Made by a program: the position numbers and the translations under genes. Positions 7,905 to 16,565 of a stretch of 64,000 nucleotides of DNA are shown here, piece by piece. A model generated the notes under the pieces. That model did not search any database, was not told the DNA's origin, and saw only the letters and a list, made by a program, of their open reading frames with translations. The stretch's first letter is position 1; each line of letters opens with the position of its first letter. Source of the DNA: an uncultured Bacteroidota bacterium (lineage in GTDB: Bacteria > Bacteroidota > Bacteroidia > Bacteroidales > UBA932); assembly GCA_937901965.1 (NCBI GenBank), contig CALGSW010000016.1, positions 62,001-126,000 on the forward strand, read 5' to 3'.

Positions 7905-8753
7905 ATGAAAGAACCAGTAGAAAAGTTGCAAGAGTGTTATCAAGAGTATCTTGATAAAGGATTTTCTCATGGGTACAACAAAGTAAACCTAAAAGACACA
8001 TATCAACAAGGTTTACAAGTCTTAGATGAACTAAAACAAATTAGAAATAGCAAAGGTAGAACAGAGCGTTATCTTCGTATAAAATTTGTTCGACCATATG
8101 GCTCATACGACACTACTTTGCTTTTAACATGGCTTTTAAGAAGCTTATATGAAGACGATAGTTACACATACTCCTATAACTATATCGCAGGTTGGGATAA
8201 TAGACTAGCAGGATACGATTTTAATGTATGTAAAATGTATACTAAAGACGAAATCGGACAGTTTATCAATAGAGCTATCAATATAATCACGAATTATGAA
8301 GAAGCTACCATCTCCCCAATTTCTATTGAACAACAATTAGAAGCACCCAAAATTTCCATTAAAGGCCAAAATGATATAAATACTAGAGGTCAATTAAAAA
8401 AAGATCTAATCCTACAAGTATACAATATATTAAAAGATTACTTTAACGAGGAAGACCAACCGAAATTAGAGTATTTACTCAGCACTTTTGAAAATATTGA
8501 GCCAAAACTTATTTTTAAAGGTCAAGGGAACAAATTGGCAGATGTTTTTAGAAAACTTATAGAAAACCAAATAATTATAGGCATTCAAAAGGATCAACTG
8601 CAAAAATGGATAGTACAAAATTTTTCATATACTATTAAACATCAAATATATGAATTTAAAATTTTTACGCTACATAAGTATATATCAAAGAATGGATACG
8701 AGAGCAAAAATCCAATTATTTATGTTAAAGATGGAAAGATTTATGGGAATTAA
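7905..8753 (+). CDS. Unknown protein, C-terminal part weakly RteC-like
   Basis: A 282-residue protein beginning with MKEPVEKLQECYQEYLDKGF. The start at 7905 is preferred because the extension to 7830 overlaps the integrase and reads as low-quality basic sequence. No catalytic motif is apparent. The C-terminal 110 residues (KLIFKGQGNKLADVFRKLIE, then QKWIVQNFSY and FKIFTLHKYI) resemble the tail shared by RteC-like and other uncharacterised Bacteroidetes mobile-element proteins. That comparison is from memory and weak. The N-terminal half is rich in Tyr and Asp (SYDTTLLLTWLLRSLYEDDS). It starts 16 bp after the integrase stop, so the two may be co-transcribed, which would suit a regulator of excision or replication. 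Confidence 0.65.
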   Translation: MKEPVEKLQECYQEYLDKGFSHGYNKVNLKDTYQQGLQVLDELKQIRNSKGRTERYLRIKFVRPYGSYDTTLLLTWLLRSLYEDDSYTYSYNYIAGWDNRLAGYDFNVCKMYTKDEIGQFINRAINIITNYEEATISPISIEQQLEAPKISIKGQNDINTRGQLKKDLILQVYNILKDYFNEEDQPKLEYLLSTFENIEPKLIFKGQGNKLADVFRKLIENQIIIGIQKDQLQKWIVQNFSYTIKHQIYEFKIFTLHKYISKNGYESKNPIIYVKDGKIYGN

Positions 8754-8872
8754 TCAATTATAAAGGCCATTATATCGATGTTAATAGAAACTATTTATTG
8801 ATCTGCGTCAATAATCAAACAGAACAGGAGCACTAAATGCACTTAGCTTAGTTCATTTTTAATAAAGAAATT

Positions 8873-8928
8873 GGTTCCTTATAGGTCCCTTACAGGTCCC
8901 TTGCAATCCAAGGGCATTGTAAGGGACC
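8873..8928. repeat. 11-bp iterons: three direct, one inverted, forming a hairpin
   Basis: Three adjacent 11-bp units lie at 8873-8883 (GGTTCCTTATA), 8884-8894 (GGTCCCTTACA) and 8895-8905 (GGTCCCTTGCA). A perfect inverted copy of the middle unit is at 8918-8928. The 11-bp period puts the units on one face of the helix. They lie 44 bp upstream of the HTH gene in an otherwise gene-free 218-bp gap (8754-8971). Candidate roles are an operator for the HTH protein, a replication origin recognised by the nearby replication proteins, or a hairpin terminator after the gene at 7905. Confidence 0.75.
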
Positions 8929-8971
8929 TTTCGTTACTTCTATCATTGCAATAATTCTAAAAAAATGAATT

Positions 8972-9319
8972 ATGAAAGAAGAAGAGATTAAATTATTATT
9001 ATCAGCAATCGCACAACTTAGTTGCGATGTAAATGATCTTAAACAGGTCGTATTAGACAAACCCGCAAGAGAAAGGTTAGATTCAAATATCTGGCTCAAT
9101 CTAGATGGATTGTGTATGTATCATCCTGACAAACCATCTAAAGCCACGGTTTACGGATGGGTAAGCTCTGGCCTCATACCTGTTCATAAGACTGGTAAAA
9201 GACTTCGATTTCATAAAACAGAAATTGACGGATGGCTTGAACTAGGAAAGAAAAGGACAACATCTGAAATCTGTAGAGATGCATCTAATTATGTAGGTAA
9301 AAGAAAGGGAGGTAAGTAA
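8972..9319 (+). CDS. Excisionase-like helix-turn-helix protein
   Basis: A 115-residue small DNA-binding protein. Residues 1-40 are a predicted coiled or helical N-terminus (LLLSAIAQLSCDVNDLKQVV). Residues about 45-95 form a MerR/HTH_17-type winged helix (NLDGLCMYHPDKPSKATVYG, WVSSGLIPVHKTGKRLRFHK, TEIDGWL). This fold is typical of excisionases and AlpA-like regulators of integrated elements. It lies beside the 11-bp iterons and its stop overlaps the next start (ATG at 9319), so it heads a compact operon with the replication genes. It is likely to control excision or early transcription of the island. Confidence 0.85.
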   Translation: MKEEEIKLLLSAIAQLSCDVNDLKQVVLDKPARERLDSNIWLNLDGLCMYHPDKPSKATVYGWVSSGLIPVHKTGKRLRFHKTEIDGWLELGKKRTTSEICRDASNYVGKRKGGK

Positions 9320-9714
9320 TGAATAAGAATTACAATACCTCCGATTATCTATCTCAATTAAACAAGAGTAAAGATAATCAAAAACCATCTAATTGCAAAG
9401 TAATTAAGGTTAATTCTCGCTACAAAAATCCTGCTGCTGTAAAGGAGCTCGAGGATGCATACTTAGCGCACCAGCAGCTAAAACACCCTGTCATTCCAGA
9501 TAAGGTTTTTGTAAAAATGCAATTCAGAGATTTTATTTTATTCATAGAGTGTTATCGTGTACAGTTAAAGCTTATCGAACTAAGAAAACATCCAATCAAC
9601 ACTTGTGTTTGCTTAAGCAATTTTAACTTTACTCTGGGCTCTTTGGTAAATCAGTTGTTAAACAGATATATAACTAGAATATCTAAAGGAGGTGTGAGTG
9701 ATGAAAAAAGTTAA
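9319..9714 (+). CDS. Unknown 131-residue protein of the island replication operon
   Basis: Not recognised. The N-terminal 40 residues are polar (YNTSDYLSQLNKSKDNQKPS). The C-terminal part has a helical, hydrophobic pattern (FVKMQFRDFILFIECYRVQL, LGSLVNQLLNRYITRI). No Cys/His zinc motif, Walker motif or signal peptide is present. It overlaps the upstream HTH gene by 1 bp and the downstream DUF4373 gene by 14 bp, so it belongs to one translationally coupled unit. This placement is common for small accessory proteins of replication or mobilisation modules. Confidence 0.7.
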   Translation: MNKNYNTSDYLSQLNKSKDNQKPSNCKVIKVNSRYKNPAAVKELEDAYLAHQQLKHPVIPDKVFVKMQFRDFILFIECYRVQLKLIELRKHPINTCVCLSNFNFTLGSLVNQLLNRYITRISKGGVSDEKS

Positions 9715-10513
9715 GGATGTATATTACTTTCCTCATGATAGTAATGCAGTTGAAGATCCAAAGTGCATAAAATTAATAAACACTTATGGAACATCAGGAT
9801 ATGGGTTATACTGGATCCTATTAGAGAAGCTCAGGCAACAACAAAATTATATGCTCCCCCTAGATGTGCTAAAATCATATGCCAGGTACTATAATACAAA
9901 AGAAAAAACTTTGCTGAACATTATAGCTGAATTTGATTTATTTGTCGTTAGAGATGACATCTTCTACTCTGAGTCCTTAATTAAGCGAATGAAGGTTATA
10001 AATAAACGAAGAGAACAGCTATCAAAAGCGGGAAAGCTTGGCAATAAAGTAAAATACAGCAAATTACAGCCATCGCTAAGCGATCGCCAAGCGATCACGA
10101 TGCGACAACTAAGCGACAGCCAGGCGATCGCAATAAAAGAAAAGGAAATAAAAGAAAAGGAAATAAAAGAAAATATATTTATAAAGCCTTCGCTCTCTGA
10201 AATAGAAGAGTATTGCCGGCAGAGATCAAATAAGATAGATCCTGAAAAATTCTTTAATCATTACGAAAGCAGAGGATGGTGCATGGGCAAAAACAACACT
10301 CCTATGTCAGACTGGAAAGCTGCGATACATAACTGGGAGAGGAATGAGCGTAATGAAGCTAAGGCTGATTTAGGAGTTGATGAGAGGATAAATGAGTTCG
10401 GCAATAGAACATATGGGAAATCTGGAATAATCGTTCCTGCTGAAGCACCTCCAAGGCCAACAAAAAACCATTTATGGAGTATACACGATAAAGCATGGAG
10501 GATTAATTTATGA
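9701..10513 (+). CDS. DUF4373 (Lin1244/Lin1753-type) replication-module protein
   Basis: A 270-residue protein. The N-terminal DUF4373 domain covers about 1-110 (DVYYFPHDSNAVEDPKCIKL, GTSGYGLYWILLEKLRQQ). A variable linker with the repeated KEKEI motif is near 143-155. The C-terminal domain resembles DnaT/DnaD-like tails (IEEYCRQRSNKIDPEKFFNH, MSDWKAAIHNWERNE). Such proteins accompany replication genes of phages and islands and are thought to help load the helicase. The ATG at 9701 is chosen because a strong AAAGGAGGT at 9686-9694 precedes it; that is unusual in this phylum and stands out against the neighbouring genes. The stop overlaps the next ATG. Confidence 0.85.
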   Translation: MKKVKDVYYFPHDSNAVEDPKCIKLINTYGTSGYGLYWILLEKLRQQQNYMLPLDVLKSYARYYNTKEKTLLNIIAEFDLFVVRDDIFYSESLIKRMKVINKRREQLSKAGKLGNKVKYSKLQPSLSDRQAITMRQLSDSQAIAIKEKEIKEKEIKENIFIKPSLSEIEEYCRQRSNKIDPEKFFNHYESRGWCMGKNNTPMSDWKAAIHNWERNERNEAKADLGVDERINEFGNRTYGKSGIIVPAEAPPRPTKNHLWSIHDKAWRINL

Positions 10514-12258
10514 TGTGGCAAGATTTAGGTGTAGATGTCAAGAACAGGATTTCAGGGCAGATTAAAACTTATTGTCCCAAATGTCGCAATAAGCGCAGCG
10601 ATAAGAGAGATGCTAGTCTATCGTGTAATTTAGATACAGGAGCATATAAGTGCCATTATTGTGAATGGAGTGGTAATATAAATTCAACCCCTGCGAAAAC
10701 CTACTTTAAACCGGAATGGAAGAACAATACAACAGTACCAGATCATATTGTAAAATGGTTCGAAGGCAGAGGGATTAACCAGTCAACACTTCTTAAGGCT
10801 AGAGTAACCTACGGAAATGAATACATGCCTCAGAAGGGTTCTGAAGTAGGAACTATACAGTTCAATTACTTTATCAACAATGAGCTTGTCAATGTAAAGT
10901 ACAGGACTCTTGACAAAAACTTTAAGCTAGTTTCGAATGCGGAGTTGGTACCATACAATATTGATTCAATACACAACGAAAAAACGTGTGTAATAACAGA
11001 AGGCGAGATTGACTGTCTTAGCTTCATACAGTGTGGAATTACATCTGTTATTTCAGTACCTAACGGAGCTACAAGCAACCTTGACTACCTTGACAGGTTT
11101 ATCGAATCTCATTTCGAAGACAAAGATGAGATCTTTATTGCTGTAGACACAGACAAGAAGGGTTTAGACCTAAGAAACGAGCTTGTTCGTAGGTTGGGAG
11201 CAGAGAAGTGCCGGATTGTTACATATGTCGAAGGGTGTAAGGACATAAACGAAGTATTGTGCAAACCTGGTCATGGTAGTACTGCTGTTCTACAGGCAAT
11301 CGAAGATGCACAGTATGTTAAAATCGAAGGCGTCTTCGAAGTTATTGATGTAAGTAGCCAACTTGATATACTATTCAACGAAGGGCTGCAAAAAGGTGCT
11401 ACCATAGGCCAGCCTCACTTCGATGACCATATCTCCTGGGTGACAGGAAGGCTATGCGTTGTGACAGGGATACCTTCACATGGGAAAAGCGAGTTTTTAG
11501 ACGAAATTATCTACCGACTTAATTTAAAGCACAAATGGAGGGTTGCATACTTTTCGCCCGAAAATCACCCCTTAGAATGGCATATTTCAAAGGTTGTATC
11601 CAAGTTGACTGGAAAGAAGTTTGAAAAGGATAAATTGTCGCATGAAGAGTACAAGAAATCTGTAAACTATACGAACGACAACTACTTTTTCATTGCACCA
11701 ATGGACTCTTCAGACATTGATACCATCCTTGAGAAGGCTGCATCTCTTGTCAGAAGAAAAGGTATTAAAATGCTTGTCATAGACCCTTACAATAAACTTG
11801 AACACAACCTGACAAGAGACCTAAGTGAGACCCAGTACGTAAGTCAGTTTCTTGACAAGCTAATATCATTCGCTAAAAAACACAACATACTCTGTTTTCT
11901 AGTAGCACACCCTGTCAAAATGAAGGTTGAAGAGGGTTTATACGAAGTGCCAAACCTCTATTCAATTAGTGGTAGTGCTCACTTCTACAACAAGACCGAC
12001 TATGGTATAAGCGTTTATCGAAACTTTGTCACTAACACTGTGGAGGTATATGTACAAAAAGTGAAGTTCAGACATCTTGGAAAGCCTGGAGTATCATATT
12101 TCCATTACAATCTTGAAAATGGCAGATATGTCCAGTCATACAATGATCAGCCCCCGGCATGGGACAACACTAACCATCTGACAAAGCAGCTCTATAATGA
12201 TGAATTAAACATCGAAGAGCCTGAGTTTGACTTTGATGATGGAGATTTACCGATGTAG
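10510..12258 (+). CDS. Primase-helicase (zinc ribbon, TOPRIM, RecA-type ATPase)
   Basis: A 582-residue protein with the Twinkle/T7 gp4 architecture. An N-terminal zinc ribbon uses Cys22, Cys25, Cys48 and Cys51. A TOPRIM domain has TEGEIDCLSF near 160-170 and AVDTDKKG near 211. The C-terminal RecA-like helicase domain has Walker A GIPSHGKS near 320-327, an FSPENHPLEWH segment, and Walker B MLVIDPYNKLEH near 420. It would prime and unwind DNA for replication of the excised element. The length and domain set are complete, so the module appears functional. It closes a four-gene operon starting at 8972, and a terminator-like hairpin follows it. Confidence 0.92.
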   Translation: MMWQDLGVDVKNRISGQIKTYCPKCRNKRSDKRDASLSCNLDTGAYKCHYCEWSGNINSTPAKTYFKPEWKNNTTVPDHIVKWFEGRGINQSTLLKARVTYGNEYMPQKGSEVGTIQFNYFINNELVNVKYRTLDKNFKLVSNAELVPYNIDSIHNEKTCVITEGEIDCLSFIQCGITSVISVPNGATSNLDYLDRFIESHFEDKDEIFIAVDTDKKGLDLRNELVRRLGAEKCRIVTYVEGCKDINEVLCKPGHGSTAVLQAIEDAQYVKIEGVFEVIDVSSQLDILFNEGLQKGATIGQPHFDDHISWVTGRLCVVTGIPSHGKSEFLDEIIYRLNLKHKWRVAYFSPENHPLEWHISKVVSKLTGKKFEKDKLSHEEYKKSVNYTNDNYFFIAPMDSSDIDTILEKAASLVRRKGIKMLVIDPYNKLEHNLTRDLSETQYVSQFLDKLISFAKKHNILCFLVAHPVKMKVEEGLYEVPNLYSISGSAHFYNKTDYGISVYRNFVTNTVEVYVQKVKFRHLGKPGVSYFHYNLENGRYVQSYNDQPPAWDNTNHLTKQLYNDELNIEEPEFDFDDGDLPM

Positions 12259-12285
12259 TGGAAAAGGTGTTCTTAATAAAACAGC

Positions 12286-12309
12286 AAAGGCTTCTTAATG
12301 GAGCCTTTT
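12286..12309 (+). terminator. Hairpin terminator after the replication operon
   Basis: AAAGGCTTC pairs with GGAGCCTTT around a 5-6 nt loop, followed by TTTATATTT. It lies 28 bp after the primase-helicase stop. One G-T wobble is present in the stem. Confidence 0.6.
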
Positions 12310-12438
12310 ATATTTGGCCATTCTATGAAACACGGGCGACTATAGGTTATGTCTAACATATTAATAAGTTTATATATGTTATCTATCAATAGCCTCTTCC
12401 TCATTTTCAGTGTCATACAAGAATTGTCTTGCAAACAG

Positions 12439-12478
12439 CACTACTAAATGTATTGCTGCACTACTTAATGTATTGCAA
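12439..12478. repeat. Tandem 20-bp repeat in the gap 12259-12649
   Basis: Two imperfect copies, CACTACTAAATGTATTGCTG at 12439-12458 and CACTACTTAATGTATTGCAA at 12459-12478, with a further TATTGCAG nearby. The remaining gap, about 390 bp in all, has no credible ORF. It separates the replication module from the cargo. It could be an origin-associated repeat or just remnants; nothing shows which. Confidence 0.5.
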
Positions 12479-12649
12479 TTAGTATTGCAGTATTAACAAC
12501 GTAAGTGAAATGTTTAAACATCATCAAATTAATTTGTTAGCTCAGGTATTATTGCTTACATTTGATAGTCAGGCTGATACAATCTCCCAATAATCTTCTG
12601 ATACCTATACCAGCATTGCGATTTCGACATTTCATTAAACTATATAACT

Positions 12650-14548
12650 ATGAATAAGGTATTTAATTTCTTGTTAGCATTTTTCTTTTCTGCTTTACTA
12701 TTAGTAAGCTGTGAGAAGGAACCAATACTGGAAGTATCACAGTCATCTCTAACATTTACAGACCAAGGAGGAGCGCAAACCATTTCTTTCTCAACAAACA
12801 AAGACTGGACTGTTTCTGTATCCGGTGGAACTGGATGGTGTACGATAAGTCCATCAAGTGGCAAGTCTGAGATCCGGTCAATATCCGTTACAGTGGAAGC
12901 CAATACAACTTATGATGACCGTACTGCAACTATTACAATTAATGCAGAGGAATTATCTAAGGTCATCACAATATCACAGCCCAAAAAAAGGGCAATTATG
13001 CTGACTAAAGACTCTTTTGAGGTTGTCTCTACCGGAGGAAATATAAGTGTTGAGTTGAGTTCTAATGTCGAGTACGATGTAGCCATACCAACTGAAAACC
13101 AATCCTGGATTACAAATACTACTACAAAAGGACTAGTAACAAGTACTCTAACATTCGCAATAGCACCCAATGGCACGTATGATAGTAGAACAGGTAAAAT
13201 AATAATTAAAGATAAAACGACTGCTTTGGCTGATACAGTACATGTTACACAGGCTCAAAAAGATGCAATTGTTTTAAACAATGCTAACATCGAAATTTCA
13301 AGTAAATCCCAAACATTTGATATAGTGGTTAATTCTAATATAGATTATAATATCAATATTGAAGATAATATTAAAAATTGGCTTAGTATAGTTGGAACAA
13401 AAGCCTTAAAAGCGTCTTCACACACATTCACTGTGTTAAAAAATAATTCGTATGATAATAGATCTGGCAAAGTTATCTTTAATCAAGTCGGAAGTGCACT
13501 TTCTGATACTCTCAATGTTACGCAAAAGTGTTTAGATACACTGTTTATAGATAAAAATAATTTCAATATTGACTGGAAAGGGGAAATAATTCAATTAAAA
13601 GTATCTCATTCCGTTGATTATTCTATAGGTAACCTCCCTGATTGGATTACTCTTGTTACAACTAAAGCTTTAAATAATGATGTTCTTAACTTTAAAATTT
13701 CTGAAAATTTGGACACAACAAGAACTGCAGAAATTTCTTTTAAATGGAAAAAATTGGGTGAGGAAACATCTACGAAAGTCATAATTTCACAATCCATGTG
13801 CGCAATAACAATGGAGGCAGCAGGATTATTTTCATCGATGCTAAATCAAGAACAAAAAGAAAAAATTAAATATTTAAAAGTTCGAGGTCAAATTAATAGC
13901 GAAGACATTATGATACTTAGGATATTAGCTGGTCTCCAAAGCAAGTATCACTTAATGTATATTGATTTATCCGAGTCATCAATAGTTGGTGATTCCAATA
14001 ACGAAGCAAACAAATTACCTGACCAAGCATTTTTTAATTCAAATTCTTTAAAATATCTTATTTTACCAAAAACTTTGAAAGTAATTGGATTTCAATCATT
14101 AGCTCAGATTTATCTTAAAGAAATTGATATTCCTTATGGAGTGACAAATATTAAATCATCTGCTTTTTCAAATACATATTCCTTAACAAGGGTAAATATT
14201 CCGAATTCTGTTATAGAAATTGATCATAGGGCATTTTTTTCCTCAGCTATTAGGGAGGTTCGTCTGTCTTCCTCAATGACTGTTATTGGAGATCGTGCTT
14301 TTGATCAATCTATGTTGCAAAAAGCATATATTCCTTCAAGCATTAGTTCTATAAACACAGGAGTGTTTTTCTATTGTTTATATCTTACAGAGATTCATCT
14401 TGAAAGTACTAAAGTAGTAACTGTCAGCAATAATTCTTTTGATTATGTAGATGTATTCAACTTAACTGTATTTGTTCCAAAAGGATACAAGGAGTTATAC
14501 TCAACTGCTCCTTTTTGGAAAAATTGCAAAATGATTATTGAAGAATAA
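12650..14548 (+). CDS. BACON-domain and BspA-like LRR surface lipoprotein
   Basis: A 632-residue exported lipoprotein. A lipoprotein signal ends in LLLVSC with Cys21 as the lipidation site. Four BACON-type beta-sandwich repeats follow between about 27 and 385, recognisable by the recurring YDSRTGKI / YDDRTATI / YDNRSGKV segments and closing VTQ or ISQ strands. The C-terminal third (about 400-630) is a BspA-like leucine-rich repeat region (LKYLILPKTLKVIGFQSL, LTRVNIPNSVIEI, LTEIHLEST). BACON domains often bind glycans or mucin, and BspA LRRs mediate adhesion. It is cargo of the island and not part of the defence locus. It ends cleanly 48 bp before the IS element. A lower-GC segment from about 13270 to the stop differs from the first BACON repeats. 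Confidence 0.88.
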   Translation: MNKVFNFLLAFFFSALLLVSCEKEPILEVSQSSLTFTDQGGAQTISFSTNKDWTVSVSGGTGWCTISPSSGKSEIRSISVTVEANTTYDDRTATITINAEELSKVITISQPKKRAIMLTKDSFEVVSTGGNISVELSSNVEYDVAIPTENQSWITNTTTKGLVTSTLTFAIAPNGTYDSRTGKIIIKDKTTALADTVHVTQAQKDAIVLNNANIEISSKSQTFDIVVNSNIDYNINIEDNIKNWLSIVGTKALKASSHTFTVLKNNSYDNRSGKVIFNQVGSALSDTLNVTQKCLDTLFIDKNNFNIDWKGEIIQLKVSHSVDYSIGNLPDWITLVTTKALNNDVLNFKISENLDTTRTAEISFKWKKLGEETSTKVIISQSMCAITMEAAGLFSSMLNQEQKEKIKYLKVRGQINSEDIMILRILAGLQSKYHLMYIDLSESSIVGDSNNEANKLPDQAFFNSNSLKYLILPKTLKVIGFQSLAQIYLKEIDIPYGVTNIKSSAFSNTYSLTRVNIPNSVIEIDHRAFFSSAIREVRLSSSMTVIGDRAFDQSMLQKAYIPSSISSINTGVFFYCLYLTEIHLESTKVVTVSNNSFDYVDVFNLTVFVPKGYKELYSTAPFWKNCKMIIEE

Positions 14549-14647
14549 TTATCCTATCATTTTCTGTCATTGTATTGGGTCTGCTGGTAATTGTAATGGT
14601 CTAAAAATTTTGGACAGGAATTAATAAACAATTAAATTTCTGTCATT

Positions 14648-14935
14648 ATGAAAAGATCACGACGCAAATTCACAGCCGAATTCAAAGCCCGGGTAGTTTT
14701 GGAGGCTATTAAAGAACACAAATCTCTTAGCGAGCTGGCAGAACAGTTTGAATTACACCCCAATCTCATTTCCATTTGGAAAAGAGAGTTTCTGGAAAAT
14801 GCAGCAAGTGTTTTCAGCAAAGGGAATGAGGACAAAAAATCTATTCAAGATGCCGAAAAGGAAAAGGAAGAACTTTTCAAACAAATAGGTCAGTTAAAGG
14901 TAGAAAACGATTGGCTCAAAAAAAAAGTACTATGA
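14648..14935 (+). CDS. IS3-family transposase OrfA
   Basis: A 95-residue protein with an N-terminal HTH (RRKFTAEFKARVVLEAIKEH, LSELAEQFELHPNLISIWKR) and a C-terminal leucine-zipper helix (EKEKEELFKQIGQLKVENDW). It binds the terminal repeats. A run of nine A residues at 14918-14926 near its end is a likely site of -1 ribosomal frameshifting, which would make the OrfAB fusion transposase. Confidence 0.93.
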   Translation: MKRSRRKFTAEFKARVVLEAIKEHKSLSELAEQFELHPNLISIWKREFLENAASVFSKGNEDKKSIQDAEKEKEELFKQIGQLKVENDWLKKKVL

Positions 14936-15771
14936 TTCCTATAGATCAGCGGAAGAATCTGATTGAAAAAGAGAGCGCGGAGCTTTCTCTTTGCAAACAA
15001 TGTGAGTTGCTCAACATCAGCAGAAGCTCTCTTTATTATACGCCATCCGTTGCGAGTTCTTTAGAGCTTGAAATAATGAGAAACATTGATTTTCTTTATA
15101 CTGAAGATCCAACCAGAGGGACCAGAAGAATGTTTCAAGCTTTAAAACGTTTGGGCTTCAACATTGGTCGCTACAAGGTACGTTCTCTTATGAGGCTGAT
15201 GCGTATAAAGACCATTTATTGTAAGCCCAGAACAACATTTTGTGATCCGGCTAAATACAAGTATCCCTACCTTTTGAGAAACTTACCGATAAATGAAACC
15301 AATCATGTTTGGGCAATTGATATCTCCTATATCCCTCTTAAAAAGGGTTATATGTATCTCTTTGCAATAATTGATATCTACAGTCGATATCTTGTGGGTT
15401 GGAGTTTGTCAAATACAATGACAGCTGAGTGGGTTGTAAATGCAATTTCTGATGCCATTCTAAGATATGGCTCTCCCAAAATAATCAACTCAGACCAGGG
15501 AAGTCAGTTTACATCTGAAGAATATATTAGTTTCCTTAAAGACCAAGATATACAAATATCTGTGGACGGGAAAGGACGAGCTACAGATAATTCATTTGTA
15601 GAGAGGTTTTTCAGGACTATCAAATATGATAAAATATATTTAGAACTCCCTGAGAATGGTACAGATTTGCATAGGTGCTGCAGCGAGTTTGTAAATTTTT
15701 ACAATAATTTGAGAGAGCATTCAAGCCTGGATTACACAACGCCGGCAAAAATATTCAACAAAGCGGCATAA
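14932..15771 (+). CDS. IS3-family transposase OrfB (DDE integrase domain)
   Basis: The catalytic part of the transposase. An HTH_21 segment (LEIMRNIDFLYTEDPTRGTR) precedes an rve-type DDE domain. The acidic residues are seen in WAIDISYIPL, in INSDQGSQFTS and in DNSFVERFFRTIKYD. The frame is open upstream to the A9 run at 14918-14926, so the working protein is probably an OrfA-OrfB fusion made by frameshifting; ATG 14932 is the first Met in the frame. No stop codon or frameshift interrupts it, so the element should be active. Confidence 0.93.
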   Translation: MIPIDQRKNLIEKESAELSLCKQCELLNISRSSLYYTPSVASSLELEIMRNIDFLYTEDPTRGTRRMFQALKRLGFNIGRYKVRSLMRLMRIKTIYCKPRTTFCDPAKYKYPYLLRNLPINETNHVWAIDISYIPLKKGYMYLFAIIDIYSRYLVGWSLSNTMTAEWVVNAISDAILRYGSPKIINSDQGSQFTSEEYISFLKDQDIQISVDGKGRATDNSFVERFFRTIKYDKIYLELPENGTDLHRCCSEFVNFYNNLREHSSLDYTTPAKIFNKAA

Positions 15772-15862
15772 CTCCTAATTTAAAATTTATATATTTGTCA
15801 AAGAACTACTTACGCGAATAAATTAAAAATTCAATAAAAAACTGTCTGAAAAACTAGACCAT

Positions 15863-16138
15863 CTCAATGGATACATTGGAAAAAACATAACTGCAATTAC
15901 ATACAATCGCTGGAATTCCGGAATGACAATAGGGGATTTTAACAATCTAATGTTCGAGTGGATTGCAAGAGGTCAATATAGATTCTTGGGTTTAAACTCA
16001 GATTATTCAGGCAATTGTTATTTCTATCCTATAGGATTATCAAGAATTTTAGTTGGAACTTGGAGACAAGGTAGATTTATATTTACAGATAATAATATCA
16101 ATTCATACGGGGAGTGGTTAGAAAGTGTAAATGCGTAA
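15863..16138 (+). pseudogene. 3' remnant of an unknown gene cut by the IS3 element
   Basis: The frame is open across the IS right end and continues as LNGYIGKNITAITYNRWNSG, then TIGDFNNLMFEWIARGQY and ending in GEWLESVNA. An internal Met at 15923 could start a 71-residue product, but the coding signal begins at the IS edge, so the gene has lost its 5' part. The family is not recognised; the segment is rich in aromatic residues and Gly. The missing N-terminus is not found on the left side of the IS, consistent with an adjacent deletion. Confidence 0.6.
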
Positions 16139-16188
16139 CATCCTACTATGCTGTAAAAATTTTGATATAATTCAATTAAATTATAGTT

Positions 16189-16506
16189 ATGAAACAAAAC
16201 ACTGTTAATGAAGTTTGGCAGAGAATTATCGATTATTCAGTTGAACCAGGAGTAAAGCCTGATGAAAATCAAATATTTTATACAATGGCAAGGAATATAC
16301 CATTTTGGATTGAAAGACAAGGGAATAATATCATGCCAAAGAATGACAGAAAATCGAAACTTTTTCAAATATCAAAAGAAATTATCAGGCGCGATATTGA
16401 TATGGGCGTTGCTACTAATTCTCAAATCAAAACCAGTGATTTGGGAACTCCTGCGCCATCTTACCGTTATGCTTTGCTAAGTGATCCAAGGATTTGGATT
16501 AAGTAG
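16189..16506 (+). CDS. Unknown 105-residue protein
   Basis: Not recognised. The sequence starts MKQNTVNEVWQRIIDYSVEP and includes MARNIPFWIERQGNNIM and SYRYALLSDPRIWIK. There is no signal peptide, membrane segment or Cys/His cluster. It is AT-rich like its neighbours on the right of the IS element and lies 59 bp before the next gene, so it may be co-transcribed with it. It could be a small partner of the 16566 product. Confidence 0.6.
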   Translation: MKQNTVNEVWQRIIDYSVEPGVKPDENQIFYTMARNIPFWIERQGNNIMPKNDRKSKLFQISKEIIRRDIDMGVATNSQIKTSDLGTPAPSYRYALLSDPRIWIK

Positions 16507-16565
16507 TTGAGACACTACTCTTGGAACTTTAATATCAGAGAATGACTTATTAATGCTTATTTTTC

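Larger units (their letters stand above)
14597..15861 (+). mobile_element. Intact IS3-family insertion sequence
   Basis: 1265 bp with imperfect terminal inverted repeats: the left end begins TGGTCTAAAAATTTTGGACA and the right end finishes CTAGACCA. It carries two overlapping transposase frames. The element begins TG and ends CA as is typical of the family. The flanking bases (GTAA before, TCTC after) show no target duplication, suggesting a later deletion or recombination at one side. Confidence 0.85.

Noticed and set aside
10133..10175. Direct repeats encoding KEKEIKEKEI
   Set aside because: Low-complexity linker common in DUF4373 proteins; not an origin or CRISPR-like array.
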